From: Dehalococcoidales bacterium
GTDB lineage: Bacteria > Chloroflexota > Dehalococcoidia > Dehalococcoidales > UBA5760
DNA length: 11,541 bases
Direction: 5' to 3'
NCBI GenBank assembly: GCA_018399795.1
Contig: JAGYOC010000289.1
Span: 1 to 11,541 of the forward strand
The notes beneath the pieces were generated by a model. It was not told the origin of the DNA and did no database searches. It saw only the letters and a list, made by a program, of their open reading frames with translations. Position numbers and translations under genes: made by a program. Shown here piece after piece: positions 1 to 6,883 of the stretch; the stretch's first letter is position 1; each line of letters starts with the position of its first letter.

Positions 1-31
1 TTCTTCTTTTTTGCTCGAAATAGTCTGCCAT
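1..31 (-). CDS. 5' end of an unidentified minus-strand gene (partial)
   Basis: Only the first ten codons are in the window, reading MADYFEQKRR. The call rests on a strong ribosome binding site, GGGAGG, ending five to six bases before an ATG whose A is at position 31, and on an open frame to the edge. A sigma70-like promoter candidate lies about 100 bases upstream on the same strand. The fragment is too short to assign a family. A chance SD-ATG pair is possible. Confidence 0.5.
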   Translation of the reverse strand, partial: MADYFEQKRR

Positions 32-132
32 CTCAACCTCCCATGACATAATTGACCCGGCTTAATTACCTTTCAGGACTGAAGCTGTATTCTGTGCAAC
101 TGGAGGATTTTTTATTTGCCATATCGTTTCTC

Positions 133-162
133 ATTATAGGGGTTATGTTAGTTGCATTACAA
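133..162 (-). promoter_or_regulatory. Candidate sigma70 promoter for the gene leaving at the left edge
   Basis: On the minus strand a TTGTAA box (157-162) is followed, after an 18-base spacer, by a perfect TATAAT (133-138). The predicted start near 126 gives a leader of about 95 nt to the ATG at 31. The -35 box matches the consensus at four of six positions. This is a match by eye only. Apart from this I see nothing definite between 32 and 299. Confidence 0.4.
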
Positions 163-299
163 ACCTGAGATGTTTCCTCATATCCGGCACAGGTGTTATT
201 TACATAACCTATCCTTACCGGATTATTGTTGAATAAGGCTGGGGTGGTGGGGTCTTGTGAAGGGTGAGCACGATAGTGTTTTATGCTATGAGGGAAGGG

Positions 300-2018
300 C
301 TATTTTTGGCCCATAGCCAGCGTTCTCATTCGATTTATGGCTGCGCCAATTTCGAGGTCTCTGAATTCAGCATAGTCACCCCTGGGTTTATGGCTGAGGC
401 TGATTGTATCGAGACCGCTTGAAAGCAGGTCTTTCCGGACGGCAGCGACGACCTGCTTCAGGGTTCTATTTTCATCTATATATCTGGTCGCATAGTATAT
501 AGCATCGCCTATTGCCCTTGTCTGGCTTGCGTTAATCAGCTGTTCCAGGGAGTCGAGATCTATCGTCGTGGTGCCGTAGGAAATGCTTTTTAGGCCGCGG
601 GCGGCTATCTTGACCTCACGTTTGCCCCGTCTTGCTTTGAAACTCTCTGCGAGGGGAATCCTTTCCGTGACTCTGCCGAATTGCTTTCCCCCTTCCGGAT
701 TCCGCTTGAGGCGGTGTTGTCTGGTTATTCTGCGGGCTTCGTCGGTTACGTCATAGGGGAGGTATTCCGTCATGCAGATAACCCGGGATGCTACATCGAA
801 ATAGTCACCGGAACCACCCATTACCATTACCGTCGACACACCGAAATCCCGGTAAAGCTGGTCTACCTTGTCTATGAATGGTGTAATGGGCTCCCTGTCT
901 TTGGATACCAGTTCCTGCATGCGGTGGTCCCTTATCATGAAGTTGGTTGCCGAGGTATCCTCATCTATCAGCAGGACCCTGCTGCCCAGTTCGAGGCCCT
1001 CGATGATATTTGCTGCCTGGGATGTGCTGCCGCTGGCGTCATCGCTGGAAAACCCGGTGGTGTCCTTTCCGAAGGGCAGATTCGATATGAACGGGGAGAT
1101 GTCCGTTTTTTCGATCCGGCGGCCGTCCTCGGACCTTATTTTCAGTGCCTTCGGGTTGGTTATGACAAACTCTCTGCCGTCTCCGGGTATGTGGTTGTAT
1201 ATACCCAGTTCCAAGGCCCTGAGCAGGGTGGATTTACCGTGATATCCGCCGCCTACGATAAGGGTAACGCCCTCCGGTATACCCATACCTGTTGTACTTC
1301 CCCGGTTGGGAAGGGCTATCTCTATATGGAGGGAAGGAGGGGATTGAAAGGGTATCACATGACCCTTCTTCAGGGGAGATGGGGATACCCCGCTTGCTCT
1401 CGGCAGAATGGAGCCATCGGCCACAAACGCCACCAGCCCGAGCTTGTCCAGCTTTGCTCTCAGGTAATCGGCATCCTCCGCAACATCCAGATGCGTCTTC
1501 AGAGCGCCGGCATCGATGTTGTCGTAATATAGCGAATTACCGATTATTTCCGGCAGCTCTTCGAAAAAGATGGCCCGCGCATGCTTTCCGGCAACCCTTC
1601 TCCCGAAGGCGGGGAGGCCAACGGTAAACCTCGCTTCCACCGTTGATTTATCCACGAAGAGGGAGGTGCGGTCCAGGATTTCCTGGCCCGGCCTGTCTAT
1701 GGATATCGCCCCCCCATTACCTGTTCCCCTGTTTCCCCGGCACAACCTGGCTGCCGCCTCGTGAAAGCGGCGCGTCAGAAAGTCCCGCAGAGCGGTCCTT
1801 CTGCTCGGATGCACATAGCATTCTCCGGGTATCCTGGCCTGTTGCTGCGGAACCATTACCCGTACGCGGCTCGGTGCGGCAAAAGGGTCTCCCTGGATAT
1901 GGTCCACACAGAGCGTGAAGTCACCGAAATCGAAGCTGCCCTCGATTCCTTTGTAGGATTTATAGCCCATACCGTCTATTCGGGTGAGCATTTTGCCAAG
2001 TTCTTCAGAGCCTTTCAT
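300..2018 (-). CDS. ABC-class P-loop ATPase (ABC_ATPase family, COG3044/PF09818)
   Basis: The 572-residue protein matches the predicted 'ATPase of the ABC class' family in length and motif order. A family-specific N-terminal half (about residues 1-235) precedes a Walker A motif, GGGYHGKST (256-264). An ABC-signature-like segment, ASGSTSQA (328-335), and a Walker B, VLLIDEDTSATNFM (348-361), with a double acidic D352/E353, come next. No membrane segment or partner permease is present, so this is a soluble ATPase, not a transporter. The family's function in bacteria is unknown; a trypanosome relative (MRB1590) binds RNA, so a nucleic-acid role is possible by inference. The start is fixed by AGGAG five to six bases before the ATG at 2018. 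The gene stands alone, divergent from the winged-helix gene at 2183. A long open frame on the opposite strand inside it is a shadow. Confidence 0.88.
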   Translation of the reverse strand: MKGSEELGKMLTRIDGMGYKSYKGIEGSFDFGDFTLCVDHIQGDPFAAPSRVRVMVPQQQARIPGECYVHPSRRTALRDFLTRRFHEAAARLCRGNRGTGNGGAISIDRPGQEILDRTSLFVDKSTVEARFTVGLPAFGRRVAGKHARAIFFEELPEIIGNSLYYDNIDAGALKTHLDVAEDADYLRAKLDKLGLVAFVADGSILPRASGVSPSPLKKGHVIPFQSPPSLHIEIALPNRGSTTGMGIPEGVTLIVGGGYHGKSTLLRALELGIYNHIPGDGREFVITNPKALKIRSEDGRRIEKTDISPFISNLPFGKDTTGFSSDDASGSTSQAANIIEGLELGSRVLLIDEDTSATNFMIRDHRMQELVSKDREPITPFIDKVDQLYRDFGVSTVMVMGGSGDYFDVASRVICMTEYLPYDVTDEARRITRQHRLKRNPEGGKQFGRVTERIPLAESFKARRGKREVKIAARGLKSISYGTTTIDLDSLEQLINASQTRAIGDAIYYATRYIDENRTLKQVVAAVRKDLLSSGLDTISLSHKPRGDYAEFRDLEIGAAINRMRTLAMGQK

Positions 2019-2116
2019 TACTACTCCTGGTAAATATCAGGTATTACAGTTCACCTAACATTTAACGCTATGAAGACGGCTGGTTGCAAATCTGTTGTTG
2101 CCGGGTTCTTTCTTCC

Positions 2117-2145
2117 TTGAACTGGTCCTGCGATTTAGCTACAAT
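2117..2145 (+). promoter_or_regulatory. Sigma70-like promoter for the winged-helix gene (and possibly arfB)
   Basis: TTGAAC (2117-2122), a 17-base spacer and TACAAT (2140-2145) form a near-consensus vegetative promoter. The expected start near 2152 leaves about 30 nt of leader, carrying AAGGAGGT (2170-2177) before the ATG at 2183. Spacing and position are ideal, so this is the best promoter match I found in the window. Confidence 0.6.
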
Positions 2146-2182
2146 ATATTGGTACTATGAAGCGTTGCCAAGGAGGTTTGTT

Positions 2183-2428
2183 ATGAATGATCAGGAGATA
2201 AGTATACTGGCACTGGCGGCAAGAATTATGGGGTTTCTGCGTGATCATAATCAGCATTGCTATACAGCAGAGGAACTGGCAGAAAAGCCGAGCATAAAGA
2301 GAGAGGAAGAAATTGGCGCCGAGAGGATGAGGGATATCTGTGAAGAATTGTGCAAGGAAGGGTTGATTGAACCGAAAAGAGAGGATGAGGTGCGTTGTTA
2401 TCAGGCGGTCCGCGAGGTCTGGCGGTAG
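2183..2428 (+). CDS. Small winged-helix-like protein, 81 aa
   Basis: The frame stays open upstream to 2084, but the ATG at 2183 is chosen because a full Shine-Dalgarno, AAGGAGGT, sits six bases before it and the promoter at 2117-2145 lies upstream. The protein begins MNDQEISILALAARIMGFL and reads as a helix-rich winged-helix fold. Helices at about 3-19 and 24-34 are followed by a recognition-like helix (about 44-58, RMRDICEELCKEGLIEP), then a charged hairpin, KREDEVRCYQAVREVW, that would be the wing. Such proteins usually bind DNA or mediate dimerisation. I recognise no named family. It is codirectional with arfB, 69 bases downstream, and may be cotranscribed with it. Confidence 0.72.
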   Translation: MNDQEISILALAARIMGFLRDHNQHCYTAEELAEKPSIKREEEIGAERMRDICEELCKEGLIEPKREDEVRCYQAVREVWR

Positions 2429-2435
2429 TATTGGA

Positions 2436-2477
2436 CCTGTTTAAATAGCACCGTTAACAGGGTTTTCAACTCCTGTT
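2436..2477 (+). repeat. Three alternating CCTGTT / AACAGG hexamers ahead of arfB
   Basis: CCTGTT (2436-2441), its inverse AACAGG (2456-2461) and CCTGTT again (2472-2477) occupy the short gap before arfB. The second and third could pair as a 6-bp stem with a 10-base loop. The element ends 20 bases before the arfB ATG, where no clear Shine-Dalgarno is visible. It could be an operator or a weak RNA structure, or it could be chance. Confidence 0.25.
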
Positions 2478-2497
2478 GATACTTCCGAATATTTGGT

Positions 2498-2932
2498 ATG
2501 ATAGAAATTGGTCCTAACCTTAAAATAGATGAAAGCGAGATAGAGGAGAATTTTATTCAATCATCGGGTCCGGGGGGCCAGAACGTCAATAAGGTTGCTA
2601 CCGCGGTGCAGCTTAGGTTCGATGCCGCCGGCTCAAAATCTTTGCCCGAGGAGGTCAGGCAGCGACTGATTTCCCTGTCTGGAAACAGGGTTACGGAAGA
2701 CGGGATACTGTTGATTGAATCCCGGAGGTTTCGTACCCAGAAGAGGAATCGTGAAGAGGCGATGTCTCGACTGGTTCGGCTAATTCAGAGGGCATCCGAG
2801 ACTCCCCGAAAGCGCAAAAAGACCAGACCAACGCTATCATCCATAGAGCGGCGCCTGGAAAGCAAACGCTTGAGGAGCCGGACTAAAGGTGCACGTAACC
2901 CGGTGAAGGCGGACAGTGGTTTGAATACCTGA
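2498..2932 (+). CDS. arfB: ArfB-type alternative ribosome-rescue peptidyl-tRNA hydrolase
   Basis: ArfB (YaeJ) enters the A site of ribosomes stalled on truncated mRNA and hydrolyses the peptidyl-tRNA ester. The GGQ catalytic motif is present at residues 26-28 within SSGPGGQNVNKV, the diagnostic context of this family. The rest of the class-I release-factor fold follows, including the conserved VTEDGILLIESRRFRTQ stretch (about 65-81). From about residue 103 the tail is strongly basic, RKRKKTRP followed by ERRLESKRLRSRTKG. In E. coli this tail fills the empty mRNA entry channel. The length of 144 aa matches the usual 140. No RF1/RF2 anticodon-recognition domain is present, so it is not a classical release factor. 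The ATG at 2498 lacks a good Shine-Dalgarno sequence, so expression may be weak or coupled to the upstream winged-helix gene. Confidence 0.92.
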   Translation: MIEIGPNLKIDESEIEENFIQSSGPGGQNVNKVATAVQLRFDAAGSKSLPEEVRQRLISLSGNRVTEDGILLIESRRFRTQKRNREEAMSRLVRLIQRASETPRKRKKTRPTLSSIERRLESKRLRSRTKGARNPVKADSGLNT

Positions 2933-2994
2933 CGGGATGGTTCGAAGTTCTATTAAATGTTACCTTCCCTCAAGGTGAGTGTTGTATCCCCTGG

Positions 2995-3574
2995 CTAGTA
3001 TGGGATTAGCATCGCTCCAGCAGCCAGGAGCGGCATGGAGAGGTTATCATTTACACGGTGGGGGTAGAGTGATTCACCAATCGTAGCGCCGGTACTACCT
3101 GCCAGGATAACTGCAGGCGAAATGGGTGCAACCAGGTGGGCATAGATGTATCCTGCAAGAATGCAGGTGCCAAAGCAGGCCAGGTGGCCTTCCAGAGTCT
3201 TGTCGTGAATGCGTATCCTCCCCAGATATGTCCCTACCAGCGTGGCCGCCAGGTTTCCGATGGCCATAAAGATGAAAGCAAGTATGGCAATATCCGAGGG
3301 GGAATAAATGGAATATAACCAGGGATGCCATTAGGGTATAGCTCCCCCCCTGTTGGCCGGTGGGTTTCCTATTCCCTTACAAGGCGACCGAAGAGACGGT
3401 AAAACCACTTTCTGGGATAGGCGAATTTCAGCCGTAAAGGCTCAAATGTCAGGAACGAACTGCCAGTTGTCGTAAGGACCGTCAGGAAAACACGCTCCGT
3501 GTAAAGAGGGCACCAATGGCAATCGAGGTAACCGTTGCTAGGTGGAATAGGGCTCACCTTACTGTATCGGACAT
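2995..3574 (-). pseudogene. Decayed SEC59/COG0170-type polyprenol (diacylglycerol) kinase-family membrane protein
   Basis: Pieces of one membrane-protein family can be read in order but in different frames. From ATG 3574 the frame reads MSDTVR, then TGA (3554-3556), then ALFHLATVTSIAIGALFT. After a frame change near 3505 it reads VFLTVLTTTGSSFL, FEPLRLKF and WFYRLFGRLVRE, then a TAG (3369-3371) followed by ETHRPTGG. A run of seven C on the plus strand (3344-3350) breaks the frame before SYTLMASLVIFHLFP. A run of five G (3298-3302) breaks it again before SDIAILAFIFMAIGNLAATLVG. The last frame continues to PLLAAGAMLIPY. Repaired, this matches the whole length of bacterial COG0170 proteins (about 190-200 aa). 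The usual GDT motif reads GNL here. Homopolymer indels could be sequencing errors. Two internal stops and a third frame change make true decay more likely. Confidence 0.72.
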
Positions 3575-3702
3575 CTCAAAAGTCTACCCTTTTTTCATGG
3601 GTTTCTTTCAAATACAGTTGTGCTGGTTGTAATGATATCAAAGGGTTATACCGATTGTTTTACCCGGTAACGCGATTCATTTTTGTAACCTGGCTTTCAA
3701 TA

Positions 3703-4089
3703 CTACTTGAGCAGGTGATTCATGATCATGTTGTGGGCTTGGTGGGCTTTCTCTCCGCCCCTGAACTCGAATGTTTTCGGTTCCAGTCCTATCGGCTGGA
3801 TGATAAGGGTGTCGCTCACGAAAAATCCGCTCTTGATAACAAAACCCTTGTTATCCTCACTGGCCACGGAGGCAATTCGGGAATAAGGAATGCTCACCAG
3901 CGCCTTCTTCTTTTTTAGGAAGGCTTTATCGTAGAATATGATGCGCTTGTCGGTAAAACCGATGAAACCGGTGCCTATGCCCTTCAGATCATATACTGCC
4001 AGGATTAGTTCATCGGGCAGGCAAACAGCCTCGATTCTCTCCAGTTGATCCTTCTTGTCCACTTGCATATTCGGGTCATGATGTGCCAT
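3703..4089 (-). CDS. Small bacterial PH-domain protein
   Basis: The 128-residue soluble protein looks like a single bacterial pleckstrin-homology-like domain (bPH/YokE or DUF304-like). An acidic lead-in, LERIEAVCLPDELILAVYDL, precedes the hallmark strand pair GFIGFTDKRIIFYDK (about 40-54). After that come a basic loop, KKKKALVSIPYSRIASV, and further strands ending in a helix, EKAHQAHNMIMNHLL. The start at 4089 has GGAGG ten bases upstream. Ligands of these domains in bacteria are mostly unknown. It lies between the pseudogene and the divergent VLRF1 gene and has no obvious partner. Two C-terminal features are visible: a FEFRGG segment and a leucine-lysine end. Confidence 0.75.
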   Translation of the reverse strand: MAHHDPNMQVDKKDQLERIEAVCLPDELILAVYDLKGIGTGFIGFTDKRIIFYDKAFLKKKKALVSIPYSRIASVASEDNKGFVIKSGFFVSDTLIIQPIGLEPKTFEFRGGEKAHQAHNMIMNHLLK

Positions 4090-4358
4090 TACCTGGTTTC
4101 CTCCATTATCCTTTATATTCTGGCTCCCCTTCTGTCATGTTTATACCGGTGGATTGTGCCAATTAAAATTCCTGCTGGTAAATTGGTATTTGGCTTATTG
4201 TGCCAGACTTATTAAATCGCGTCCAGTGTTGGTATTGATTGGTTAATGGCTCTCCAATCTCTTGTTCGGTCAATATCGTGTCGTTGTCTGCTGCATTTAT
4301 TATATACTGGGTCATTGTATCAACGCTATTATTGCCAGAGTATACCGGGTTTTGGATT
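4090..4358. other. Divergent intergenic region, no confident signal
   Basis: About 270 AT-rich bases separate the PH-domain gene from the VLRF1 gene, which point away from each other. The plus-strand frame of VLRF1 stays open back to an ATG at 4239, but that extension looks like chance hydrophobic sequence without a Shine-Dalgarno. TATATA-like stretches occur near 4300, but I could not pair them with a convincing -35 box at a normal distance. Confidence 0.4.
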
Positions 4359-5108
4359 ATGGACAGGAATACCTTGAATAAATCCAGGATGCTTGTCGAA
4401 CTTGACCGGTTGAAAAATGACCGGGAGGATTACCTCACTATCTATGCCAGGCCTCAATCTTTCCCGGCATATATATTGAAATGTATCGAGGAGTCAAGCG
4501 ATTTCATTCCTGAAGAGATAGAACAGTTTATCAACGGTAAGAGTATTAAACGGGAAGTTGAGCATATGGCCACCGGTGCAGTATTATTCTGGAGTCGCTA
4601 TGAAAGCAAGATAACCGTCGTACCCCCTTTCCCTGTATGGGAAGACAGGTTTAGCTCCGGCAGGCCTGATGTCGAGCCTTTGAAAAATCTTTTGGAGCGG
4701 GAGCGTATTTCTGGCCTGGTGTTGATGACCTGGGGCTCTTATGGGGTTGGGGTTTTCCGGGATACTAAAGTCCTTGAATGCAAAAAGGGTACCGGGCATA
4801 TACACCCCAGGCACCGGAAGGGTGGCAGCAGCCAGAAGAGGTTTGCCCGCAGGACTCTGGAGCAGAAGAAGGCTTTCCTCAAGAGAGTGGCCAGTCGTGT
4901 CGAGGAAATGTTTGAACCCTATCCACTGGAGCATATATTTTTCGGGGGCAACCGCCTGCTGCTCGCACCGCTCATGGAGGAATCAACTTATCTCGGGGCC
5001 AGGTCCGATATTGTTTCCAGCCGGTTTATCGACGTTCGCCACGCTGACCGGAAAACGCTCATCGACAAGGCTGAAGAGATTAACAGCTCGATAGTTTTTG
5101 AGCTTTGA
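4359..5108 (+). CDS. Vms1-like release factor 1 (VLRF1) domain protein, probable peptidyl-tRNA hydrolase
   Basis: The 249-residue protein carries the core of the eRF1-like VLRF1 domain known from yeast Vms1 and human ANKZF1, which cut nascent chains from peptidyl-tRNA on split large subunits. The diagnostic stretch is GTGHIHPRHRKGGSSQKRFA (residues 144-163) followed by RRTLEQKK. Gln159 in GSSQ takes the place of the GGQ glutamine. Before it are strands ISGLVLMTWGSYGVGVF typical of the fold; after it come a long basic helix and LEHIFFGGNRLLLAPLM. The N-terminal 130 residues, DRLKNDREDYLTIYARP onward, are less conserved. Unlike Vms1 there is no zinc finger, ankyrin or VIM region. The ATG at 4359 is my choice; no site has a good Shine-Dalgarno, and ATG 4239 or 4389 remain possible. 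ArfB is encoded 1.4 kb upstream. Confidence 0.78.
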   Translation: MDRNTLNKSRMLVELDRLKNDREDYLTIYARPQSFPAYILKCIEESSDFIPEEIEQFINGKSIKREVEHMATGAVLFWSRYESKITVVPPFPVWEDRFSSGRPDVEPLKNLLERERISGLVLMTWGSYGVGVFRDTKVLECKKGTGHIHPRHRKGGSSQKRFARRTLEQKKAFLKRVASRVEEMFEPYPLEHIFFGGNRLLLAPLMEESTYLGARSDIVSSRFIDVRHADRKTLIDKAEEINSSIVFEL

Positions 5109-5136
5109 CTGGACACGGCACCATGATTTTTCTACT

Positions 5137-5169
5137 GCTCCGAGGTAATCCTGTCACCTCAGGTCGAGC
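5137..5169. terminator. Inverted repeat between convergent genes, possible weak terminator
   Basis: GAGGT (5142-5146) and ACCTC (5156-5160) form a stem with a nine-base loop. GCTC (5137-5140) and GAGC (5166-5169) can extend it across an asymmetric bulge. It lies exactly between the stop codons of the VLRF1 gene and the convergent dnaJ-like gene, where a bidirectional terminator would be expected. There is no clear U-run on either strand, so intrinsic termination is uncertain. Confidence 0.3.
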
Positions 5170-5174
5170 TTAAC

Positions 5175-5840
5175 TTACTTAACTTTCACCATAATCATGA
5201 TATCGCCCGGTTCCCGGTCGGTTAGCTGGCGGGCATTGCGCAATCTGACTCTGCTGCCTGTCTTCACCCCGGCGGGGATTTTTACCCGGAGCTTCTTTCC
5301 TCTTCTGGTCAGGTCTTTCTCCAGGCCACGGGCGGCCTGGTCCCTGGTGATGGTAATTTCGTAACGCACATCTTTTTGCGTGCTCTGTTGCTTGTGCCCG
5401 AACAGGTCTTTCAGGTTGATACCCCCTTTAGTTTCAAATCTTTTTCCCTTCTGCCCCCCGAAGCCCCGGCCGAACCTTCCGAAGGAGAATCCGGTACCGC
5501 CGAGAACATCCTCGAATATGCTGTCCAGGAAGTCAAAGCGGAGGCCGGCTCCTCCAAAATCTTTCATAAGGTCTTCAAAGGTACTTCTGGTATAGGTGCT
5601 GCGGAACATGTCATCAGCCGTACCTACGGTACCGAACTGGTCGTATTGTTTTCTCTTTTCCGGGTCTCCAAGTATGCCGAAAGCCTCGTTTACTTCCTTG
5701 AACTTGTCATTGGCCCACTTTTCATTGCCGGGGTTCCGGTCGGGGTGATATTTCATCGCCATTTTCCGGTAGGCTTTCTTTATATCCTGCCCGGTTGCGT
5801 TTCTTTCCACGCCCAGCAGGTTGTAATAATCCTTTCCCAT
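5175..5840 (-). CDS. Short DnaJ-like (type B) co-chaperone with one substrate-binding lobe
   Basis: A complete J domain opens the protein, [20 protein letters not shown], with the HPD motif at residues 32-34 that stimulates DnaK ATPase. A Gly/Phe-rich linker spans about 94-135. A single C-terminal beta domain follows (about 152-221), with [34 protein letters not shown] and the closing GDIMIMVKV. There is no CxxCxGxG zinc finger, so it is not type A DnaJ. At 221 aa it is about 80-100 residues shorter than CbpA-type proteins and lacks the second beta lobe and dimerisation helix. The stop is genuine and no extension is visible. It starts 18 bases after yjbQ with GAGAGG and AAGG upstream of the ATG, so the two form an operon. 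I would not call it dnaJ or cbpA. Confidence 0.9.
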   Translation of the reverse strand: MGKDYYNLLGVERNATGQDIKKAYRKMAMKYHPDRNPGNEKWANDKFKEVNEAFGILGDPEKRKQYDQFGTVGTADDMFRSTYTRSTFEDLMKDFGGAGLRFDFLDSIFEDVLGGTGFSFGRFGRGFGGQKGKRFETKGGINLKDLFGHKQQSTQKDVRYEITITRDQAARGLEKDLTRRGKKLRVKIPAGVKTGSRVRLRNARQLTDREPGDIMIMVKVK

Positions 5841-5858
5841 ATCTGCCTTTATCCTCTC

Positions 5859-6272
5859 TTACTCGCCCATTATTTTTACAATTACGCGCTTGCTTCTCTG
5901 TCCATCGAACTCGGCATAGTAAATCTGCTGCCACGGCCCCAGATCCAGCTTTCCCTTTGTAATTGGCACCATTACCTCGTGATGGATAAGCAGGCTTTTC
6001 AGGTGAGCATCACCGTTGCTTTCGCCGGTCTGGTGGTGCCGGTAATCGGGCCGATATGGAGCCAGTTTTTCCAGCCATTCTTCAATATCGGCGATCAGCC
6101 CTGATTCGGCATCATTTACATATACCCCCGCCGTGATATGCATGGCGGACACAAGAGCAAAGCCTTCCAATATTTCGCTTTTGCGCACAATGCCCTCTAC
6201 TTCATCGGTAATTTTCACGAACTCGCGGTGCTTTCTGGTGTTGAACCAGAGGTATTCCGTAACTGACTTCAT
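5859..6272 (-). CDS. yjbQ: YjbQ family protein (UPF0047, secondary thiamine-phosphate-synthase-type)
   Basis: The 137-residue protein matches the UPF0047/YjbQ family along its length. It has the conserved [20 protein letters not shown] block (43-62), the YRHH pair (His79, His80), the NGDAH motif (86-90), and the C-terminal [20 protein letters not shown] block. The conserved histidines form a metal-like site. The E. coli member has weak thiamine phosphate synthase activity, but the true role is unclear, so I give no firm reaction. The start is supported by AAGGAG eight bases before the ATG. It is the first gene of a minus-strand pair with the dnaJ-like gene. The divergent winged-helix gene begins 97 bases away. 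Confidence 0.9.
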   Translation of the reverse strand: MKSVTEYLWFNTRKHREFVKITDEVEGIVRKSEILEGFALVSAMHITAGVYVNDAESGLIADIEEWLEKLAPYRPDYRHHQTGESNGDAHLKSLLIHHEVMVPITKGKLDLGPWQQIYYAEFDGQRSKRVIVKIMGE

Positions 6273-6318
6273 AGCTCGCTCCTTTTATGATAACTTCTAC
6301 TATGGGTGTTATATTTAC

Positions 6319-6324
6319 ATTATA
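6319..6324 (-). promoter_or_regulatory. Possible -10 box for the yjbQ-dnaJ operon
   Basis: A perfect TATAAT lies on the minus strand about 47 bases before the yjbQ ATG, in the AT-rich gap between divergent genes. The hexamer 17 bases further upstream, TTTCCT, is a poor -35 match, so this is only a suggestion. Confidence 0.25.
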
Positions 6325-6369
6325 GTTAATTTAGCTGGTGCAGGAAATACCGGCCAGAGGAATGTATTG

Positions 6370-6714
6370 ATGGGAGAAGAAGCAATGAGTGATTTGAATG
6401 AATTCGTAAGCTTGATAGAACAGACCGAGGAGGTAAATCCGGTAATCAGATCCGTTAAACTTGAACCTGCCAGGCTACTTTGTAGTATTTGCCGTGATTG
6501 CCGGAAGACGGGTGCACCTGTCCCGGATTACAGTCTCAACCTGGTTGGCTACCTTCTTGATGTGCCTCTGAGAGCCCTTTTGTCGGCAGGCCTTATAGAG
6601 GAGAAGTCGGGCGGAAGGCGGTCACTATACATATATCAGCCGACAGAGAAGGGGCTGGAGCAATGTGAGAAAATGAAGAATGCTGACTTCAGGAAACTTG
6701 ACATAAAAAAATGA
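6370..6714 (+). CDS. Small winged-helix DNA-binding-like protein
   Basis: The open frame extends back to 6133 over yjbQ, so the start must lie downstream. ATG 6370 has GAGG nine bases before it (114 aa). ATG 6385 has GGAG eight bases before it (109 aa, starting MSDLNEF) and is an equally good choice. The C-terminal half is winged-helix-like: NLVGYLLDVPLRALLSAGLI forms helices with a turn, GGRRSLYIYQPTEKG forms the wing, and a final charged helix follows. The middle contains CSICRDCRK, four residues of CxxCxxC-like spacing that might bind metal but lack a second pair. The arrangement resembles small transcriptional regulators, including the PadR/MarR-like wing, without assignment to a named family. 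Its neighbours give no clue to a target other than possible self or yjbQ regulation. Confidence 0.7.
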   Translation: MGEEAMSDLNEFVSLIEQTEEVNPVIRSVKLEPARLLCSICRDCRKTGAPVPDYSLNLVGYLLDVPLRALLSAGLIEEKSGGRRSLYIYQPTEKGLEQCEKMKNADFRKLDIKK

Positions 6715-6883
6715 TTACTTTTTAGTTTAGTTGCACATTGTAGCATAGCGTAGAAGGCATTTTTTAACTGCTCAATAATTTCTTCCGGACCGGCTTTTTA
6801 CAGTTACCTGTTATGGTATATAAGGGCTGTGTCGTGTAGAATTGATTACTGGCGGCCTTAATTTTATTAACTGGGGAGGTATT

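Noticed and set aside
286..316. CTATG...CATAG and GGGC...GCCC inverted repeat as a terminator of the ABC ATPase gene
   Set aside because: It overlaps the last codons and stop of the gene, with mispaired arms and no U-run after it.
681..1532. 283-aa open frame on the plus strand opposite the ABC ATPase
   Set aside because: It is antisense to a protein with full family motifs, has no recognisable domain and no ribosome binding site; a codon-bias shadow.
3095..3331. 78-aa minus-strand open frame as an independent gene
   Set aside because: Only its first part fits, and it fits as the middle of the kinase-family pseudogene; its remainder is the out-of-frame reading of that same gene.
3535..3918. 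127-aa plus-strand open frame spanning the pseudogene start and the PH-domain gene
   Set aside because: It crosses two better supported minus-strand features, lacks a Shine-Dalgarno sequence and shows no domain.
4239..4358. N-terminal extension of the VLRF1 protein from ATG 4239, resembling a signal peptide
   Set aside because: The hydrophobic stretch arises from AT-rich intergenic sequence, has no ribosome binding site, and an exported peptidyl-tRNA hydrolase would make no sense.
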